13,411 nt of DNA from Caulobacteraceae bacterium. GTDB lineage: Bacteria; Pseudomonadota; Alphaproteobacteria; Caulobacterales; Caulobacteraceae. The stretch spans positions 1 through 13,411 of the forward strand of contig JASLDZ010000441.1 of NCBI GenBank assembly GCA_030151985.1, written 5' to 3'. The position numbers were made by a program, and so were the translations under genes. Under the pieces are notes generated by a model that was not told where the DNA came from, did no database searches, and worked only from the letters and a program-made list of their open reading frames with translations. Positions 1 to 7,447 of the stretch are shown one piece after another (the stretch's first letter is position 1; each line of letters opens with the position of its first letter).

Positions 1-450
1 TCGTCCGTCGCCGGCGCGCTGGCCTTCCCGGGCTCCGGCTTCTACGCGGCGACCAAGCACGGGGTGGAGGCGATCTCGGAGGCCCTTTCCAAGGAGCTCG
101 CGCCGCTCGGCCCCAAGGTGCTGATCGTGGAGCCGGGTCCCTTCCGCACCGATTTCGCGGGCCGCTCGTTGCACGTCTCCGAGCGGGTGATCGACGCCTA
201 CAAGCCGACCTCCGGCGCCCGGCGCGAGCAGATGAAGGGCTACGCCGGCTCGCAGCCCGGAGACCCCGTGCGCGCCAGCGAGGCGATCATCGCCGCCCTG
301 CAGTCCGACGCGCCGCCGCTGCGGCTGCCTTTGGGCGCGATGGCGGTGAAGGTCATCGGCGAGAAGCACGAGCAGGTGCTGGAGGAGATCGCCGCCTGGC
401 GGGACGTGGGCCTCGGCGCCGACTTCCCGAAGGACGAACAGGCGTCCTGA
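1..450 (+). CDS. Short-chain dehydrogenase/reductase (SDR), C-terminal part, cut by window edge
   Basis: The reading frame is open from base 1 to the TGA at 448-450, giving 149 visible residues; the N-terminal Rossmann part with the cofactor glycine motif lies outside the window. The visible part opens with SSVAG and has Y-A-A-T-K at bases 43-57. This is the classical SDR Ser...Tyr-x-x-x-Lys arrangement, with the second Ser 13 residues before Tyr as is usual. VEPGPFRTDF follows, the typical post-catalytic 'PG...T' segment. By family knowledge it is a cytosolic NAD(P)(H)-dependent oxidoreductase; the substrate cannot be told. An internal ATG at 64 gives a 128-residue frame but lies after the catalytic Tyr and Lys, so it is not the true start. 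The peptidase gene begins 2 bases after the stop, so the two are probably co-transcribed. Confidence 0.92.
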   Translation, partial: SSVAGALAFPGSGFYAATKHGVEAISEALSKELAPLGPKVLIVEPGPFRTDFAGRSLHVSERVIDAYKPTSGARREQMKGYAGSQPGDPVRASEAIIAALQSDAPPLRLPLGAMAVKVIGEKHEQVLEEIAAWRDVGLGADFPKDEQAS

Positions 451-452
451 GC

Positions 453-2564
453 GTGGACGCCTCCGCTCCCCGCCCCGCCCCGCCCGTCGCCGAGCGGCGG
501 CCGGTCACGATCGAGCAGCTCGGACGCACCCGAACCGACGACTACGGCTGGCTGCGCGACGACGACTGGCAGGCGGTGATGCGCGATCCGTCCAAGCTCC
601 GTCCGGACATCCGCGCGCACCTGGAGGCGGAGAACGCCTACACCGCCGCGATGCTGGAGCCGACGCAGGGCCTGCAGGACGCGATGTTCGCCGAGATGCG
701 CGGGCGGATTAGGGAGGACGACAGCTCCCTCCCCTCCGCCGACGGGCCGTTCGACTACTACAGCCGCTTCGAGGCGGGCGCCGCCTATCCGCTACACTGC
801 CGCCGGCCGCGCGGCGGCGACGGGCCGGAGACGGTGCTTCTGGACGAGCCGAAGGAGGCGCAGGGCAAGGCGTTCTTCAGCGTCGGCGGGGCCGAGCACA
901 GCCCCGACCATGCGCTCTACGCCTGGGCGGTGGACGAGCAGGGCTCGGAATACTTCACCATCCGCGTGCGGGACCTGGCCACCGGACAGGACCTGCCGGG
1001 CGTGATCGAAAGCTCCACCGGCGACTTCGCCTTCAGCCCGTGTGGCGCGTGGTTGTTCTGGATCTGGCGCGACGCGAACGGCCGCCCCTCCAAGGTCTTC
1101 CGCCGCCCCGCCCGCGGAGGCGCGGACGCGCTGGTCTACCGGGAGGCGGACGAGGGCTTTTTCGTGCACCTGGGCGTCAGCCAGAGCCGCGCCTTCATCG
1201 TGATCGGGTCGGGAGACCACGAGACCAGCGAGGTGCGGCTGATCCCCGCCTCCGACCCTACCGCCGAACCGTTCGTGGTGGAGCCCCGAACGGCCGGCCT
1301 TCGCTACAGCCTCGCGCACTGGCCCACGCCCGAGGAGCCCGGCCGGCTCGTGGTGCTGACCAACGCCGACGGCGCGATCGACTACAAGCTGATGTGGGCC
1401 GACGCGGCCTCGCCCGGCCGGGCGCACTGGCGCGAGTGGATCGGCCACCGGCCGGGGACCTACGTCACCGGCATGGCGGCCGTCGCCGGCTTCCTGGTGC
1501 GGATGGAGCGGGTGGACGCGCTCGACCGCATGGTGGCGACCGCCCGCGACGACCTGTCCGAGCACACCGTCGCCTTCGAGGAGGAGGCCTACGCCCTCTC
1601 CTTCGAGCTGGGCTACGAGTTCGACACGACGCAGGTGCGCTTCGTCTACCAGTCGCCGACCACGCCCCGCTCCTGGTTCGACTACGACCTGGCCACGCGC
1701 GAGCGTCGCTTGCGCAAGGTGCAGGAAATCCCGAGCGGCCACGATCCCGCCCGCTACGTCGCCCGTCGCCTGCAGGCGACGGCGCCCGACGGGGAGCAGG
1801 TTCCGGTCACGGTCCTGATGCTGAAGGAGACGCCGCTCGACGGCTCCGCGCCGCTCCTGCTCTACGGCTACGGCGCCTACGGCATCGCCATGGAGCCCGG
1901 CTTCTCCATCCGCCACCTCAGCCTGGTGGACCGCGGCTGGATCTGGGCTACCGCCCACGTGCGCGGCGGCTCGGAGAAGGGCTACGGCTGGTTCCTGGAC
2001 GGGCGTGGAGCAAGGAAGCCCAACACCTTCACCGACTTCATCGCCTGCGCCGAACATCTGCACGGTCAGGGCTTCGGCGCTCCCGCTCGCACCGTGGCGT
2101 ATGGAGGGTCGGCGGGGGGCATGCTGATGGGCGCGGTCGCCAACCTGCGGCCGGACCTCTTCGCCGGGATCGTCGCCGCCGTGCCCTTCGTCGACGTGCT
2201 GAACACGATGAGCGATCCCACCCTGCCGCTGACGCCGCCCGAGTGGCCGGAGTGGGGCAATCCGCTGGAAGACGCGGCGGCCTACGACACGATCGCCGCC
2301 TACAGCCCCTACGACCGCGTGGAGCCGAAGCCCTATCCGGCGATCCTGGCCACCGGCGGCCTCAGCGATCCCCGCGTCACCTACTGGGAGCCGGCGAAGT
2401 GGGCGGCGAAGCTCCGCGCGAACATGACCCGCGACGCGCCCGTGCTCCTGAAGATCAACATGGACGCGGGCCACGGCGGCGCCAGCGGGCGCTTCGACTT
2501 CCTGAAGGAAATCGCGCTCGACTACGCCTTCGCCGTCTGGGCGGTGGAGCGGGCGGGCGCCTGA
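453..2564 (+). CDS. Oligopeptidase B-like serine peptidase (S9A prolyl oligopeptidase family)
   Basis: 703 residues, close to the usual length of about 690 for bacterial oligopeptidase B (protease II). The N-terminus carries the conserved RTDDYGWLRDDDW and LEAENAYT blocks. Residues of about 75-420 form the beta-propeller region and the C-terminal third is the alpha/beta hydrolase domain. The triad can be read directly: Ser553 in GGSAGG, Asp639 in SDPRVTYWEP and His674 in DAGHGG. The family cleaves short peptides, oligopeptidase B after Arg or Lys, and this member has no signal peptide, so it should be cytoplasmic. The GTG at 453 is chosen because the conserved N-terminal blocks precede the next in-frame Met (residue 41). 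It has little Shine-Dalgarno support and begins 2 bases after the SDR stop, which suggests translational coupling. Substrate preference is inferred from family resemblance, and it could prefer another residue. Confidence 0.93.
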   Translation: MDASAPRPAPPVAERRPVTIEQLGRTRTDDYGWLRDDDWQAVMRDPSKLRPDIRAHLEAENAYTAAMLEPTQGLQDAMFAEMRGRIREDDSSLPSADGPFDYYSRFEAGAAYPLHCRRPRGGDGPETVLLDEPKEAQGKAFFSVGGAEHSPDHALYAWAVDEQGSEYFTIRVRDLATGQDLPGVIESSTGDFAFSPCGAWLFWIWRDANGRPSKVFRRPARGGADALVYREADEGFFVHLGVSQSRAFIVIGSGDHETSEVRLIPASDPTAEPFVVEPRTAGLRYSLAHWPTPEEPGRLVVLTNADGAIDYKLMWADAASPGRAHWREWIGHRPGTYVTGMAAVAGFLVRMERVDALDRMVATARDDLSEHTVAFEEEAYALSFELGYEFDTTQVRFVYQSPTTPRSWFDYDLATRERRLRKVQEIPSGHDPARYVARRLQATAPDGEQVPVTVLMLKETPLDGSAPLLLYGYGAYGIAMEPGFSIRHLSLVDRGWIWATAHVRGGSEKGYGWFLDGRGARKPNTFTDFIACAEHLHGQGFGAPARTVAYGGSAGGMLMGAVANLRPDLFAGIVAAVPFVDVLNTMSDPTLPLTPPEWPEWGNPLEDAAAYDTIAAYSPYDRVEPKPYPAILATGGLSDPRVTYWEPAKWAAKLRANMTRDAPVLLKINMDAGHGGASGRFDFLKEIALDYAFAVWAVERAGA

Positions 2565-2573
2565 AACGACGAA

Positions 2574-2597
2574 GGGCGGCGCCTCGCGGCGCCGCCC
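2574..2597. terminator. GC hairpin between convergent genes, likely bidirectional terminator
   Basis: A perfect 10-bp inverted repeat (GGGCGGCGCC at 2574-2583 and GGCGCCGCCC at 2588-2597) closes a 4-base TCGC loop between the peptidase stop (2564) and the receptor stop (2623). Read on the minus strand the stem is followed by TTCGTCGTTT, a weak U-rich tail, so termination of the receptor transcript is better supported. On the plus strand no T-run follows. Confidence 0.75.
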
Positions 2598-2622
2598 CCG
2601 TCGTGGTCGACCGTCGCTGGGA

Positions 2623-5600
2623 TCAGCGGCGGAAGCGGATGCCCGCGAACAGGTACCGGCCCAGGTCGTAGGCCAGGTCGTTGCCCGTGCCGAGCAGGTA
2701 AGGCGGCGGGCGCTCGTCGAACAGGTTGTTGATCCCGCCGTAAACCTGCGCGCCCTTCAGCATCGAGCCGGGCAGGTCGTAGCGGGCGACGAGGTTGTGG
2801 TAGAACTGCTGCTCCACGAACGGCCGGTCGTTCGCTTCCGAGTGCACGGTCGCGGTGGCGTCGCGGTTGAAGTTCGCCGAGCGGCCGACGTAGCGGGTCT
2901 GCCAGCTCAGTTGCAGCGGGCCTTGCTGGTAGGTCAGCGTGGCCAGCGCCTTCAGGTGGGGCGTCCCGACGCGGCCCTCGAAGATCTGGACCTGGTCGGG
3001 GATGTTCTGGAACGGGAAGTTCCGGTTGTGGATCACGTAGTTGGCGTTCAGGTCGAACGCCAGCTTGCTGCCGTCCGCCCAGCGGGTGAAGGCGAACCGC
3101 TCCGCCAGCGGCGCGAGCGGCGCGCTGTAGGCCACCTGCAGGTCGATGCCGTCCGTGAACAGCTTCGACGCGTTCACATAGGTGGTGCTGACGAAGTTGA
3201 TGTTCTGGTCAGCACCACGCGTGAACAGGCTGCAGTACTGCGAGTCCAGCACGGCGCCGTTGTAGCAGTTGTTGATGATGTCCTGCGCCGCGACGTTGGT
3301 GATCGCGTTCTTGATCTTGATCGCGTAGTAGTCGAGCGTCACCGAGAAGCGCGGGATGAACGTCGGCTGCAGCACGATCCCGCCGGTATAGCTGATCGAC
3401 TTTTCCGGATCGAGGTTCGGGTTACCCGACGTCACGCCCTTGATCGAGGCGTTGGTGTTGGCCACGAACGGATTGGGAATGCCCTGCGCCGCGCAGTTCT
3501 TGGCGTAGTTGACGTTGCTGGCGATGTTCTCCTGGCTGCAGGGATCGGTGATGTTGAAGAACCCGCTGCTCGCCGGGAGGAAGGCTTCCGTGATGTTCGG
3601 CGCCCGCACCGCGCGCGAGTAGGTGCCGCGGAACTTCACCCAGTCAAACGGCCCGTAGACCGTGCTGAACTTGTAGGCGTCGGTGTGGCCGACCGTGCTG
3701 TACTGCGACCCGCGGTAGGCGGCGTCGAACGACAGCTCGTCTAGCCCCGGCGCGAAGTGCTTGAACACCGGGGCGCTGGCTTCGATGTAGCCTTCGTAGA
3801 CGTTGAAGCCGCCGGCCGAGTTGCTGGCCAGGTTCTCGGTGTTGCCGTTGATGACGAACGGGTCGTTGGTCTCGTGCGTCCGCTCCATCCGGTATTCGCC
3901 GCCGACCGCGAAGGCGAGCGGGCCGCCCTGCAGGTTGAAGAACCGGCTGGTGTCGAAGCTGGCGTTCAGGTTGGCGACCTGCTGGGTCAGCTTGTCGCGC
4001 GTGATGAAGCTGCCGAACGCGTAGTCGTAGACGCCCGAATTGGCGTTGGTGGTGCCGAACGGGTTGTAGGGCACGCACTGGCTGGGGTTCGAGGCGCCGC
4101 TCTCGCCCGCGTAGTCGTAGGCGAGGCCGGCGGCCGCGGCCGACGGCACGTTGATGCGGCACGCGGCGCGGCCTGTCGCCGGGTCGATCACCGAGTCGAG
4201 CGCCGCCAGGAAGTTGTCGGTGATCTCGAGCGAGCTGTTGACGAAGCGGCTGTCGGTTTCGCCGTAGTTGATCGCGCCGTCCCAGTTCACCTTGGTGATC
4301 TTGGCGTCGAAGTCGCCAGACAAGCCGGTGACGAAGCGGAAGGTCTTGCGCTCGTCGTGGTTGACCCGGCCGTCGTTCAGGAACTTGGCGATGACAGGGT
4401 AGTCGGCCTGATCGACGATGCCCTTGGCCGTCAGGATGTTGCGGATGTCGGGCGTGATGAAGGCGTTGTCGGTCTGCAGCTGGTAGTCGCCGAACGAGAA
4501 GGACGGCTGGATCACGTTGTCCGCGTCGCTCTCAGCGTACTTGCCGTCGAAGAAGAAGTGCAGGTGCGGCGAGAAGTCGTAGTGCGCCGTGAAGTCGAAG
4601 CCCTTCGTCTCGAGCGGACTCGCGAGCTGCTCGTAGTCTTCCGTGAAGTAGCAGGAGACGCCGCAGTTCGCCGGCAGCTGGCCGAAGGCGAAGCTGTTGT
4701 AGCCGGTGCGGGCAGGCACGGGGACCGGCTGGCCAGCCGCGTTGAACACGGTCAGCGGCAGGAAGGAGTTGACATCGAGCAGGGCGCCGCCGCGGCTGAC
4801 GAACTCGGAACCGACGTTTTGGACATAGAGGTTGTTCGGGATGCCGTCGTTGTTCTTGGCGGCCCGGCTGCTGTAGAAGGTCGGGTTTACCGCGCCGGTC
4901 AGGTCGTTGTAGTTGGTGATGGTGCCGTAGTTGTGGGCGCCCGGCAGGTTGCGGGCGTCGATCCCGGCTTCCTTGGTGAAGTAGGCGGTCGCCGTGACGT
5001 TCAGGCGGCCGTCCATGAAGTTATGCCCGATAGTGCCGGACACGTTGTACTTTTGGCCGAAGCCGTTGTCGTAGCCGCCGCCTTCGGCGTTGACCTCGAC
5101 GCCCTCGAAGTCCTTCTTCAGGATGATGTTCACCACGCCGGTCACGGCGTCCGAACCGTAGATGGCGGAGGCGCCGCCCGTCAGCACTTCGACGTGGTCG
5201 ACGAGCGCGCTCGGGATGGAGTTCACGTCCACCGCGTTGTTGGTGATGTCGCCCGCGACGTGACGCTGGCCGTCGACCAGCACCAGCGTGCGGCTCAGCC
5301 CCAGGTCGCGCAGGTTGATCTGGTTCAGGCCCGCGCCGTTGCCGAAGTTGTTCGAGTTGCCGCGGACGGTGCCGCTGAAGCCCACCGCCGGCAGCTGCGC
5401 GATGATGTCGCCCAGGTTGCCCGTGCCGGCGTTCTGAATCGTCTGCTGCGAGACGGTCGAGATCGGCGTCGGCTGGTCGAGGTTCGGACGCGCGATGCGC
5501 GACCCGGTGACCACCACCTCCTGCACCTGGGTGGCGTTGTCGCGCTTGGTCTCGTCGGCCGCCTGTTGCGTCTGCGCAACCGTCGAGGGGGCCTGGGTCG

Positions 5601-5673
5601 TCTGCGCCAGGGCGGCGGGAGCGATGACGAGAGCGGCGGTGGACGCCAGCAGCAACGGTTTCAGCGAACGCAT
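2623..5673 (-). CDS. TonB-dependent outer-membrane receptor
   Basis: 1016 residues. A signal peptide (residues 1-23, cleavage probably ALA|Q) leads to a TonB-box-like segment and the plug entry QEVVVTGSRI (about 51-60). The plug domain spans roughly 60-187, with LVDGQRH and VEVLTGGASAIYGSDAVTGVVNIILKK signatures in two stretches. The rest is a 22-strand-type beta-barrel. By family knowledge it imports a ligand across the outer membrane using TonB-ExbB-ExbD energy; the ligand is not deducible, and no FecR/sigma pair, TonB or transporter gene is nearby. Closely spaced cysteine pairs (e.g. NCGVSC, and others around the DPCSQ and NNCYN segments) suggest disulfide-bonded loops. The protein ends in GIRFRR, so the usual terminal aromatic residue of outer-membrane proteins is displaced by two Arg. 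The ATG at 5673 is backed by AAGGGG 7 bases upstream. Confidence 0.95.
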   Translation of the reverse strand: MRSLKPLLLASTAALVIAPAALAQTTQAPSTVAQTQQAADETKRDNATQVQEVVVTGSRIARPNLDQPTPISTVSQQTIQNAGTGNLGDIIAQLPAVGFSGTVRGNSNNFGNGAGLNQINLRDLGLSRTLVLVDGQRHVAGDITNNAVDVNSIPSALVDHVEVLTGGASAIYGSDAVTGVVNIILKKDFEGVEVNAEGGGYDNGFGQKYNVSGTIGHNFMDGRLNVTATAYFTKEAGIDARNLPGAHNYGTITNYNDLTGAVNPTFYSSRAAKNNDGIPNNLYVQNVGSEFVSRGGALLDVNSFLPLTVFNAAGQPVPVPARTGYNSFAFGQLPANCGVSCYFTEDYEQLASPLETKGFDFTAHYDFSPHLHFFFDGKYAESDADNVIQPSFSFGDYQLQTDNAFITPDIRNILTAKGIVDQADYPVIAKFLNDGRVNHDERKTFRFVTGLSGDFDAKITKVNWDGAINYGETDSRFVNSSLEITDNFLAALDSVIDPATGRAACRINVPSAAAAGLAYDYAGESGASNPSQCVPYNPFGTTNANSGVYDYAFGSFITRDKLTQQVANLNASFDTSRFFNLQGGPLAFAVGGEYRMERTHETNDPFVINGNTENLASNSAGGFNVYEGYIEASAPVFKHFAPGLDELSFDAAYRGSQYSTVGHTDAYKFSTVYGPFDWVKFRGTYSRAVRAPNITEAFLPASSGFFNITDPCSQENIASNVNYAKNCAAQGIPNPFVANTNASIKGVTSGNPNLDPEKSISYTGGIVLQPTFIPRFSVTLDYYAIKIKNAITNVAAQDIINNCYNGAVLDSQYCSLFTRGADQNINFVSTTYVNASKLFTDGIDLQVAYSAPLAPLAERFAFTRWADGSKLAFDLNANYVIHNRNFPFQNIPDQVQIFEGRVGTPHLKALATLTYQQGPLQLSWQTRYVGRSANFNRDATATVHSEANDRPFVEQQFYHNLVARYDLPGSMLKGAQVYGGINNLFDERPPPYLLGTGNDLAYDLGRYLFAGIRFRR

Positions 5674-5680
5674 TCAGCAA

Positions 5681-5686
5681 CCCCTT
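5681..5686 (-). promoter_or_regulatory. Ribosome binding site of the TonB-dependent receptor
   Basis: AAGGGG on the minus strand lies 7 bases before the ATG at 5673. Together with the signal peptide that starts right there, it fixes the start of the receptor gene. Confidence 0.75.
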
Positions 5687-5719
5687 GCGGTCAATGAAGA
5701 TGATTTCGCCCTGTCATCG

Positions 5720-5732
5720 GCCCGTCACGGGC
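5720..5732. repeat. Inverted repeat in receptor 5' leader (possible operator)
   Basis: GCCCGT and ACGGGC flank a single central C, making a perfect 13-base palindrome-like site about 47 bases upstream of the receptor start codon. It may be an operator or a small leader hairpin. A run of six T follows on the plus strand at 5745-5750, too far away for a standard terminator. Confidence 0.4.
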
Positions 5733-5875
5733 ACGGCTCTAGCGTTTTTTCGCCACCTTCGCCTCATTCGCGCCCGGTGTTGCGCCAAAGGCACGTCGCT
5801 CTTGCCCATCCGGTCTTCCGAAGCGCTTATTGAGGCGGGATTACGGCGAAGATGTCCTGCGGGAAAGATCATTTC

Positions 5876-5898
5876 CACCGCCCTTTAACGTGGCGGTG
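5876..5898. repeat. Inverted repeat upstream of sugar transferase gene (possible operator)
   Basis: CACCGCC (5876-5882) and GGCGGTG (5892-5898) are perfect 7-base inverted arms around the A/T-rich spacer CTTTAACGT. The site lies 56 bases upstream of the TTG start of the sugar transferase and about 200 bases from the receptor start. It could be a regulator site overlapping a promoter or an RNA hairpin; the sequence alone does not decide. Confidence 0.4.
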
Positions 5899-5954
5899 AG
5901 CCCGATCTGACAACCTGCGGCTGCGTCGCCCAAAGACGCGAGGCGTCGGCTTCC

Positions 5955-7445
5955 TTGACCTTGTCTCACCACGACATCTCCCTGCTGACGCCTCTTTCCG
6001 ACGCGCGCGAGATGGCGATTCGGCGTGACGCCCGCAGGCCCGTTCGGCGAATCGGGCGCGAGGGCCGGCGCGCCGTGCTCGACCTCGTGCGCGTCGGCGA
6101 TGTGGCCTGGGTGGTGCTCAGCGGGCTGGCCTGCGACCTGGGCTACCGCTGGTTGCAGGCGTGGCGGTTCGAGTCCGACTACCTGAAGATCGTGCTCGCC
6201 GCGGGCGCGCTGACGCCGTTGGTGTTCGCCTACAACGGCGCCTATGACCGGGCGGCGCGGCGCGACGCGCGGGTTCGGCTGGCGGCGGCGGGGCGCAGCA
6301 CCGTGGCGCTGTTCCTGTCGGTGATCCTGCTCAGCTTCCTGATGAAGCTCGACCTTCTGCTGTCGCGGGTCTGGTTCGTGGCCTGGTTCGCGCTGTGCCT
6401 GGCCGGCGTGACCACGGGGCGCGTGCTGCTGGGATGGATGCAGGCGCGGCTGGAGCGGGCCGGCGTGATGCGCGAGACGGTGGCGGTGGTCGGCGCCACG
6501 CCGCTCGCGCGCTTCCTGATCGAGCACCTGCGCGCCCAGCCCCGGCCCGTCGAGGTCGTGGGCGTGTTCGAGGACCGCAAGCGCGACGACGCCGCGGTGC
6601 CGGTCGACGGCTCGCTCGCCGACCTGATCGAGCTCGGCAAGACGCGCGAGATCGACAAGGTGATCCTGGCTTTGCCCTGGTCAGCGGAGGAGCGGATCCG
6701 CGCCATCCTCACCCGGCTGATGGCGCTGTCGGTCGACGTGTCGGTCTGCCCGGACGAGGTGGCGCTGGCGATGCTGCGCCTGCCGGTGGACGACCTCAGC
6801 GGGCTGCCGACGCTGCGGGTGGCGGCGCGGCCGCTGCGCCTGTGGACGCAGGTGGCCAAGCGCGCGGAGGACCTGGTGCTGACCGTCCTGCTGCTGGTCC
6901 TCGCCGCGCCGGTGATGGCGCTGTGCGCGCTGGCGGTGAAGCTGGACAGCGCCGGCCCCGTGCTCTTCCGCCAGCGCCGCCACGGCTACAACAACCGCGA
7001 GATCACGGTGCTGAAGTTCCGCACCATGACGGTGGAGCAGGCGGACGGCGCGGGCGCCCGGCAGGCGACCCGCGACGACGACCGCATCACGCGCGTCGGC
7101 CGGGTGCTGCGCAAGCTGAGCCTGGACGAGCTGCCGCAGCTGCTGAACGTGCTCCGGGGCGAGATGTCGCTGGTCGGGCCCCGCCCCCACCCGATCGGCA
7201 TGCGCACGGAGAACCTCCTGGGCGAGGACATCATCGACACCTACGCGCACCGCCACAGGGTGAAGCCGGGGCTGACGGGATGGGCGCAGGTGCACGGCTT
7301 CCGCGGCGCCACCGCCGACGTCGAGGCGCTCATGCGGCGGGTGGAGTACGACCTGGACTACATCGAGCGCTGCTCCGTGGCGTTCGACCTGCGCATCCTC
7401 CTGATGACGCCGTTCAGCCTCGTCTCCACCAAGAACGCCTTCTGA
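5955..7445 (+). CDS. Exopolysaccharide polyprenyl-phosphate sugar-1-phosphate transferase
   Basis: 496 residues from the TTG. Hydrophobic segments lie at about 46-62, 78-93, 114-130 and 137-160. A nucleotide-binding-like domain follows (VAVVGATPLARF to about 275). The C-terminal bacterial sugar transferase domain has a membrane segment at 305-328 and the hallmark strings GPVLFRQRRHG, KFRTMT, LSLDELPQLLNVL, MSLVGPRP, KPGLTGWAQV and YDLDYI. Asp391-Glu392 in LDELPQ match the family's catalytic pair. By family knowledge it moves a hexose-1-phosphate, often glucose or galactose, from UDP-sugar onto undecaprenyl phosphate at the inner membrane, the first step of Wzx/Wzy-type exopolysaccharide or holdfast synthesis. 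The TTG has GAGG 11 bases upstream; the in-frame ATG at 6012 (losing 19 residues) is the alternative. The beta-helix gene follows 2 bases after the stop. Confidence 0.93.
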   Translation: MTLSHHDISLLTPLSDAREMAIRRDARRPVRRIGREGRRAVLDLVRVGDVAWVVLSGLACDLGYRWLQAWRFESDYLKIVLAAGALTPLVFAYNGAYDRAARRDARVRLAAAGRSTVALFLSVILLSFLMKLDLLLSRVWFVAWFALCLAGVTTGRVLLGWMQARLERAGVMRETVAVVGATPLARFLIEHLRAQPRPVEVVGVFEDRKRDDAAVPVDGSLADLIELGKTREIDKVILALPWSAEERIRAILTRLMALSVDVSVCPDEVALAMLRLPVDDLSGLPTLRVAARPLRLWTQVAKRAEDLVLTVLLLVLAAPVMALCALAVKLDSAGPVLFRQRRHGYNNREITVLKFRTMTVEQADGAGARQATRDDDRITRVGRVLRKLSLDELPQLLNVLRGEMSLVGPRPHPIGMRTENLLGEDIIDTYAHRHRVKPGLTGWAQVHGFRGATADVEALMRRVEYDLDYIERCSVAFDLRILLMTPFSLVSTKNAF

Positions 7446-7447
7446 CG

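Larger units (their letters stand above)
5674..5954. promoter_or_regulatory. Divergent intergenic region between receptor and sugar transferase
   Basis: 281 bases separate the divergent starts and must contain both promoters. It is visibly less GC-rich than the genes, with short A/T patches at 5745-5750 (six T) and 5862-5888. No convincing -35/-10 pair could be fixed on either strand. It holds two inverted repeats listed separately, a shorter one (GGAAA 5862-5866 against TTTCC 5872-5876), and GCGTC/GACGC/GCGTC elements at 5923-5947. The last set could form alternative small hairpins next to the TTG start at 5955. I see no small gene in it. Confidence 0.6.

Noticed and set aside
792..2474. 560-residue minus-strand frame opposite the peptidase
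   Set aside because: It is low-complexity antisense sequence with no recognisable family, while the plus strand has a complete catalytic triad.
453..5673. S9 peptidase beside a TonB-dependent receptor as a lasso-peptide isopeptidase/uptake locus
   Set aside because: The peptidase has full oligopeptidase B hallmarks and no signal peptide, it is convergent with the receptor, and no lasso precursor, cyclase or protease genes are seen.
3757..5697. 646-residue plus-strand reading frame opposite the receptor
   Set aside because: It is a Val/Arg-rich antisense shadow caused by codon bias; the receptor on the minus strand has clear domains and a ribosome binding site.
5720..5750. Rho-independent terminator on the plus strand (palindrome followed by six T)
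   Set aside because: The T-run is 12 bases from the short stem and no plus-strand gene lies upstream to terminate.
6395..7447. N-terminal extension of the beta-helix protein
   Set aside because: The frame is open but encodes Arg/Ala/Gly-rich shadow sequence over the well-supported sugar transferase; a signal peptide begins at 7448.
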